32,810 nt of DNA, taken from contig CADCHY010000013.1 in NCBI GenBank assembly GCA_902801365.1, positions 1-32,810 of the forward strand, read 5' to 3'. Below are positions 29,032-32,810 of the stretch, piece by piece. Below the pieces are notes generated by a model, which saw only the letters and a program-made list of their open reading frames with translations, was not told the DNA's origin and searched no databases. This stretch comes from an uncultured Succiniclasticum sp. GTDB lineage: Bacteria; Bacillota; Negativicutes; Acidaminococcales; Acidaminococcaceae. Position numbers and translations under genes: made by a program. The first letter of the stretch is position 1. Each line of letters begins with the position of its first letter.

Positions 29032-29925
29032 TTACCTTTTCTTTGCATTCTTGCCCTGTTTACGTTTTTCATCTTCCGCTGACAGTCCTGCCGTTTTCCC
29101 GGCCTCCCCGCCAGTCCGCCCCACGGCGCTGCCCGGCAGCATCACCCGTTCCGGATCCTGTTTCGTCAGGTAGCCGAAGTACAGGAAAAAGCCGAGGCAC
29201 ACCAGCATGAAGCCGGAGCTGGTCGCCTGGGCGCTGGTAAGACCGAAGAGCCAGGGCTCCGCGTAGTCGCCCCGCAAAAATTCCAGACAGAAACGTTCCA
29301 GCGAATACAGGAAACCGTACAGACACAGGGCCTGCCCTTTGGCATGGGGAAACGCGCGGAACACCAAAAGCAGCGCGAAAATCACCACGTCCAGCTGCCC
29401 TTCCCACACTTCCGCGGGCCATAAAGGCTGGGTCCCGTAGGTTGCCCGGGCCAGTGTCCCCTCCGGATAAATAATACCGAAGTCGCCGCCGGTGGGCGCG
29501 CCGAACGCGTCACCGTTCAGCAGGTTGGCCATGCGCCCCACCGCCTGCCCCAGGATCATGGCCGGACAGACGATATCCGCCAGTGCCAGCCAGTCGATCT
29601 TGTGCAGCTTGCAGTAGATGATGCCGGTAACCAGTCCCGCCAGCATGCCGCCCTGCACTGCCATACCGCCCTGCCACACAAAAGGTATCTCCAGCAGGTG
29701 GTCCTGATAATAACTCCAGTCAAAGAAAAAAACATCCCACAGCCGGCCGCCGATCAGTCCGGCAAAGCCGCCGTAAATGCCGATATCCAGCACATGCTCA
29801 TGCCAGCGGCCGTCCTGCCGCGCCAGAAAATACGCCGTGCCGGTGGCCAGGAAAATCGCCAGGGTGAGCATCAGCCCGTACATGCGTATGGGGAAGTCAC
29901 CTATATGAAATAAATACTGATGCAT
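29032..29925 (-). CDS. lgt: Prolipoprotein diacylglyceryl transferase
   Basis: Lgt is an inner-membrane enzyme that adds diacylglycerol from phosphatidylglycerol to the lipobox cysteine, the first step of lipoprotein maturation. 297 residues with about seven membrane segments. The signature GRMANLLNGDAFGAPT holds the essential Arg and Asn. The N-terminal Y-G-L-M segment (IRMYGLMLTLAIFLA) and GGRLWDVFFF are also family-typical. The C-terminal ~35 residues are a charged Lys/Arg-rich tail. ATG at 29925 has GGAGA 7 bases upstream. An extended -10 (TGG-TATGAT, 29961-29966) lies about 36 bases upstream with a poor -35. It appears to be a single gene. Confidence 0.95.
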   Translation of the reverse strand: MHQYLFHIGDFPIRMYGLMLTLAIFLATGTAYFLARQDGRWHEHVLDIGIYGGFAGLIGGRLWDVFFFDWSYYQDHLLEIPFVWQGGMAVQGGMLAGLVTGIIYCKLHKIDWLALADIVCPAMILGQAVGRMANLLNGDAFGAPTGGDFGIIYPEGTLARATYGTQPLWPAEVWEGQLDVVIFALLLVFRAFPHAKGQALCLYGFLYSLERFCLEFLRGDYAEPWLFGLTSAQATSSGFMLVCLGFFLYFGYLTKQDPERVMLPGSAVGRTGGEAGKTAGLSAEDEKRKQGKNAKKR

Positions 29926-30004
29926 AGTATGATCTCCATTCAGATTCTGTTCTGCTATCTATCATACCACAAACCCCATGAACAAATCCACGTGCTTCTT
30001 GTAC

Positions 30005-30619
30005 TTACCGTTTCCTTTTTTTCACTTTTAATTTCTCTTTATATTTCTTTCGCACGTCCTGTCTGGCTTTCAGGTACAGTTTTGCATTCTCATCATCGTG
30101 ATAATGATCAACCAGCCAGTCAAGACGTTTTACTGTGCTTAAAAAATCGAAATCGGAAACTTTCAAAACCGAAGGGAGCCGGGGCATTTTTTCAAAATCC
30201 ACATCAGGTCCGATATAATCTCCTTTCATGATCTCCGAATCCCGCTCATCTTCCGGAAAAAGCAGTTTGAATAATGCTTCCATCAGCTCACTGTTCATCA
30301 TAAGCATGGCTTCCATACAATCCTGTTCGTTCCCGATCCTGATAAATGCATTACGCCCTTCCTCTCTTTCTTCTTCGGTGAGCTTTCCGCCATTTTTATC
30401 TCCAAGCGCGTAGAATTTGTTAACAGCGGGTTCTATGGAATTGCGGTATTCGTCCCGGATAAATAAAACATTCTTCTCCATTACGTCATACATGTAGAAT
30501 ATAGGCGCTAACAATTCATCATCAACGGAATTACTTTGAAAACTTTTCCTCCACTGATTAATCTCTTTCAGCATCATTTCAAAGAGTTCATAATTATCTT
30601 TAAAAATCCTTTCCTGCAT
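30005..30619 (-). CDS. Uncharacterised acidic/helical cytoplasmic protein
   Basis: 204 residues, rich in charged residues and helix-forming stretches (NYELFEMMLKEINQWRKSF; EEREEGRNAFIRIGNEQDC). It ends in a very basic tail (YKEKLKVKKRKR). No signal peptide or membrane segment is seen. I do not recognise a family. ATG at 30619 has AGGAAGG about 11 bases upstream, a longer than usual gap; upstream in-frame codons have no Shine-Dalgarno. It lies 79 bases upstream of lgt and may be cotranscribed. Confidence 0.7.
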   Translation of the reverse strand: MQERIFKDNYELFEMMLKEINQWRKSFQSNSVDDELLAPIFYMYDVMEKNVLFIRDEYRNSIEPAVNKFYALGDKNGGKLTEEEREEGRNAFIRIGNEQDCMEAMLMMNSELMEALFKLLFPEDERDSEIMKGDYIGPDVDFEKMPRLPSVLKVSDFDFLSTVKRLDWLVDHYHDDENAKLYLKARQDVRKKYKEKLKVKKRKR

Positions 30620-30733
30620 AGTATGTACTACCTTCCTTTTATTGTTTTTGATTATTTTGTGCTGCGCTTCGCACGGCACAAGTGTTAGTTTACGGGTATG
30701 TTACAAAAAAGAAAAGCATTTTTCAGCAAAGAT

Positions 30734-30821
30734 TGTGAACAATATTTCACATTTGAGCGATTTTTTAGTTATTTTTTGCAAAAACAGCATTTTTTTATAA
30801 AAGTTGTGAAATATTTGTGAA
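30734..30821. promoter_or_regulatory. Candidate regulator sites upstream of the permease
   Basis: TGTGAA-CAATAT-TTCACA (30734-30751) and TTGTGAA-ATAT-TTGTGAA (30804-30821) share the half-site TTGTGAA. They resemble CRP/FNR or Rex half-sites, but the spacing (6 bases) or orientation (direct) does not fit either consensus. They lie 55-145 bases upstream of the -35 box. Confidence 0.4.
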
Positions 30822-30876
30822 AAGCGCGTGCCGAATCCGGATAACACAAAACATAATCCCTGCCTCATCTATCATC

Positions 30877-30905
30877 TTGTCTTGCCGGATAAAATACGTT
30901 ACAAT
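30877..30905 (+). promoter_or_regulatory. Promoter of the permease gene
   Basis: Plus strand: TTGTCT (30877-30882), 17-base spacer, TACAAT (30900-30905), about 80 bases before the ATG. Confidence 0.65.
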
Positions 30906-30986
30906 GATTTTGCAGGTGTTCCCTGCGAGGCAAGTCCTTACTGCCGTAACGACTTTTTATACGACTCATTTTGAAAGACTGACACC

Positions 30987-32369
30987 ATGACATTTACAGG
31001 AATTATATTATTAGCAGGTTTCATACTATTTGCCGCCCTGATGGTACTGCGGCTGCTGCCCACGCTGCTGGCGCTACCTTTGCTGGCTGCGTGGATCGCG
31101 TTCGTGGCCGGGATGCCCTTTGTCTCCTGGCTCAACGATGTGCTGCTGGGCGGGGCGCTCCGTCTCGCTTCCCCCATCGCCCTTGTGATCTTCGGCGCCA
31201 TGTTTGCCCGGGTGATCCAAAAGACCGGGATCTCTGATTCCATCATCAAAAAGGCAGCGGAACTGTCCGGGGACCAGCCCGTTTCCATCGCCTTCCTGCT
31301 GACGGCGGCCACGGTTTTTGTTTTTTCCGGCATGAGTGGTCTGGGCCCTGTCATTATGATCGGCTCCATCACCCTTCCCCTCATGACCGGCGTAGGCATT
31401 CCGCCCGTTGACGCCGCGGCGCTGTTCCTGCTGGCCATCTGCACGGGAGGCATGGCCAACATTGCGGGATACGGCACGTATATCGGCATCTTCGGCAGCG
31501 AAGCGGCCCTGCAGTATTATCTGCCGGGCGTTTTCATCGCTGCTTTGGTTACCTGCATCTATATTATTAAAAATATTTCTTCCGGGAATGGCGAAAAGAA
31601 CACGCTTCCTGCTGCAATGAAAGAAATCCTGTCCGGCATCCTTTCACTGCCAATAACACTGGTGAAGGCACTGGCCGGCATATTCACCAGCGCTCCCGAG
31701 GGTTTGATCCGGAAGCAAAAAGAACTGCCGGGAGCTGCGCTGATTTCCCCCATTCTTCCTCTGGCAGTCATCGTGATCCTCCGGCTGACCAATGGTTTCG
31801 GTCTCCCCCTGATGGGTCAGATCGACCCGGTGGCAGCGGCATTATTCGGCTTCGTTATGGCATCGCTGTATGCCACGATGACCGTGTGCCCCGGAAAAAC
31901 GATCAACGTACTGACCGGCGCTTTCGTGGAAGGAATCCAGGATGTGGCCGGGGTGCTGTTTCTGTTTATCGGTATCGGCATGCTGATTGCGGCCTCCATA
32001 CATCCCGCATCCATTGCTATCCTGCAGCCTCTTATCGGGTCCATTCTGCCTTCGGGCCAGAACGGGCTGCTTCTGTTCTTTGCCGTGTTCGCCCCGGCAG
32101 CCCTCTATCGCGGTCCTCTCAACATGTACGGTATGGGAGCCGGCATTGCAGCGATCCTCACCGGACTGAGTTTCGTTCCGCCCCTCGCGCTGTGCGGCAT
32201 GTTCATTGCCGTCGGTTACCTGCAGGGGCTGGCTGATCCGACGAATTCCCACAATACCTGGATCAGCGGTTACACCGGCGTGGATACGGGTATCATCCTG
32301 AAACGGATCCTTCCCTATGCCTGGGTTATGTGCCTCCTGATGCTGGCTTATGTCTGGCTGACGCAGTGA
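30987..32369 (+). CDS. Ion-transporter-superfamily permease (GntP/CitM-like), likely for the hydantoinase pathway
   Basis: 460 residues with about 11-12 hydrophobic segments in two halves. Glycine-rich re-entrant-like stretches are typical of the IT superfamily: FSGMSGLGPVIMIGSITLPL near 113-132, LAICTGGMANIAGYG near 150, and PAALYRGPLNMYGMGAG near 370. It is probably a secondary carboxylate transporter. The next gene, 76 bases downstream, encodes a hydantoinase/5-oxoprolinase A subunit, suggesting import of a cyclic amide or related acid. ATG at 30987 is the first Met of the reading frame; I see no good Shine-Dalgarno directly upstream (GACACC). The substrate is inference from context. Confidence 0.75.
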   Translation: MTFTGIILLAGFILFAALMVLRLLPTLLALPLLAAWIAFVAGMPFVSWLNDVLLGGALRLASPIALVIFGAMFARVIQKTGISDSIIKKAAELSGDQPVSIAFLLTAATVFVFSGMSGLGPVIMIGSITLPLMTGVGIPPVDAAALFLLAICTGGMANIAGYGTYIGIFGSEAALQYYLPGVFIAALVTCIYIIKNISSGNGEKNTLPAAMKEILSGILSLPITLVKALAGIFTSAPEGLIRKQKELPGAALISPILPLAVIVILRLTNGFGLPLMGQIDPVAAALFGFVMASLYATMTVCPGKTINVLTGAFVEGIQDVAGVLFLFIGIGMLIAASIHPASIAILQPLIGSILPSGQNGLLLFFAVFAPAALYRGPLNMYGMGAGIAAILTGLSFVPPLALCGMFIAVGYLQGLADPTNSHNTWISGYTGVDTGIILKRILPYAWVMCLLMLAYVWLTQ

Positions 32370-32445
32370 ACCGTGCACACAATTCAGTTGGCCCGGGAAA
32401 TCACGGATGAAGTTATGGTGCGAAGCAGAAGGATGGAGGCGGCAA

Positions 32446-32810
32446 ATGAGAAAGATACGGATTGGCATCGACGTGGGGGGAACCTTCACAGATGCCGTGG
32501 CTATTGATAACGAAACCGGCGAAATCATTGCCCGGGAAAAGCTGCCCACGGCGTGGCGGAAGGGATCATCACGGTATTGCAGAACCTCCTGCGCCGCAAC
32601 CGGATCGCGCCGGAAGAAGTGGTTTTTATCGCCCACGGGACGACACAGGCCACCAACGCGCTGCTGGAAGGCGATGTGGCCGCGGCCGGTATCCTTGCCC
32701 TGGGCAGCAGTCTGGAAGCGGCGCGGGTAAAGCAGATCAGTAATACGGGCAATATTCCCCTGGCCAGGGGAAAAGAGCTGAAAACGCTTCACGTGTTTGT
32801 AAAAACCGCG
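32446..32810 (+). pseudogene. Hydantoinase/oxoprolinase subunit A, frameshifted near the N-terminus and cut by the window edge
   Basis: ATG at 32446, with GGAGG 6 bases upstream, begins MRKIRIGIDVGGTFTDAVAI, the phosphate-binding start of the hydantoinase A/oxoprolinase family (ATP-dependent cleavage of hydantoins or 5-oxoproline). The frame is right through EIIAREKLPT (about 32550). It then goes out of frame and ends within a scrambled stretch. From 32547 the frame shifted by two (open to the window end, 88 codons) gives HGVAEGIITVLQNLL, then VVFIAHGTTQATNALLEGDV, both family-typical. In relatives a few more residues lie between KLPT and GVAEGI, so a small deletion is likely. Either a true pseudogene or an assembly error; the 3' end is not visible. 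Confidence 0.8.

Larger units (their letters stand above)
30620..30986. other. Intergenic control region between the 30005 gene and the permease
   Basis: No gene is seen in this 367-base AT-rich stretch. It contains a stem TTGTGC/GCACAA (30657-30681), an inverted TGTGAA-N6-TTCACA (30734-30751), a direct repeat TTGTGAA-ATAT-TTGTGAA (30804-30821), and a rightward promoter at 30877-30905. Confidence 0.6.

Noticed and set aside
30734..30751. A canonical Rex or CRP/FNR operator
   Set aside because: The arms match in part, but the centre is two bases too long for both consensus forms, so only an unassigned site is reported.

Overview
The window looks like a chromosomal segment of a Gram-negative-type (diderm) Firmicute of the class Negativicutes, possibly Acidaminococcaceae. 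The housekeeping genes and Shine-Dalgarno/sigma-A signals are Firmicute-like: tig-clpP-clpX-lon order, pyruvate:ferredoxin oxidoreductase, and a two-subunit iron-sulfur serine dehydratase. A YadA-type trimeric autotransporter, however, implies an outer membrane. The family-level placement is inference.

Region 1-10.0 kb is all on the minus strand. It holds the protein quality-control cluster trigger factor, ClpP, ClpX and Lon (Lon runs off the left edge), a tRNA-Gly with its own consensus promoter and terminator, a Na/Pi-cotransporter family protein with a PhoU-like tail, and a full-length pyruvate:ferredoxin oxidoreductase. Region 10.2-12.7 kb holds an uncharacterised 163-residue protein, a divergent SDF-family (dicarboxylate/amino-acid:cation) transporter, tRNA-Leu(UAG), and a small secreted protein.

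Region 12.9-20.1 kb is the accessory part. It has a DUF4143-type AAA ATPase that seems to lack its nuclease-like segment and is flanked by two same-orientation copies of a covarying hairpin. Next comes a trimeric autotransporter whose head repeats carry Trp where Ile/Val is usual. Last is a probable remnant or minimal mobile replicon: a Zn-finger/Toprim/DUF927 primase-helicase, a cluster of seven identical octamers (TGTAAGAC/GTCTTACA) just downstream that resembles an iteron origin, and a divergent XRE repressor. The divergent control region has four copies of a TGATTTTAAATCA-like operator over both promoters. No integrase, capsid or mobilisation gene is present, so this replicon-and-switch module is the most interesting part of the window.

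Region 20.1-25.4 kb returns to core functions: sdaAB-sdaAA, a tRNA-His/Gln/Lys operon whose -35 box overlaps the sdaAA stop codon, CorA, a universal stress protein, two small membrane proteins and a DUF190 protein. Region 25.6-32.8 kb holds a HAD phosphatase, a secreted pentapeptide-repeat protein, a secreted protein with an internal duplication, an IS200-type insertion with a Shine-Dalgarno-sequestering leader hairpin, lgt, an unknown cytoplasmic protein, and a large permease. The permease is followed by a hydantoinase/oxoprolinase A gene that is frameshifted near its start and cut by the window edge.
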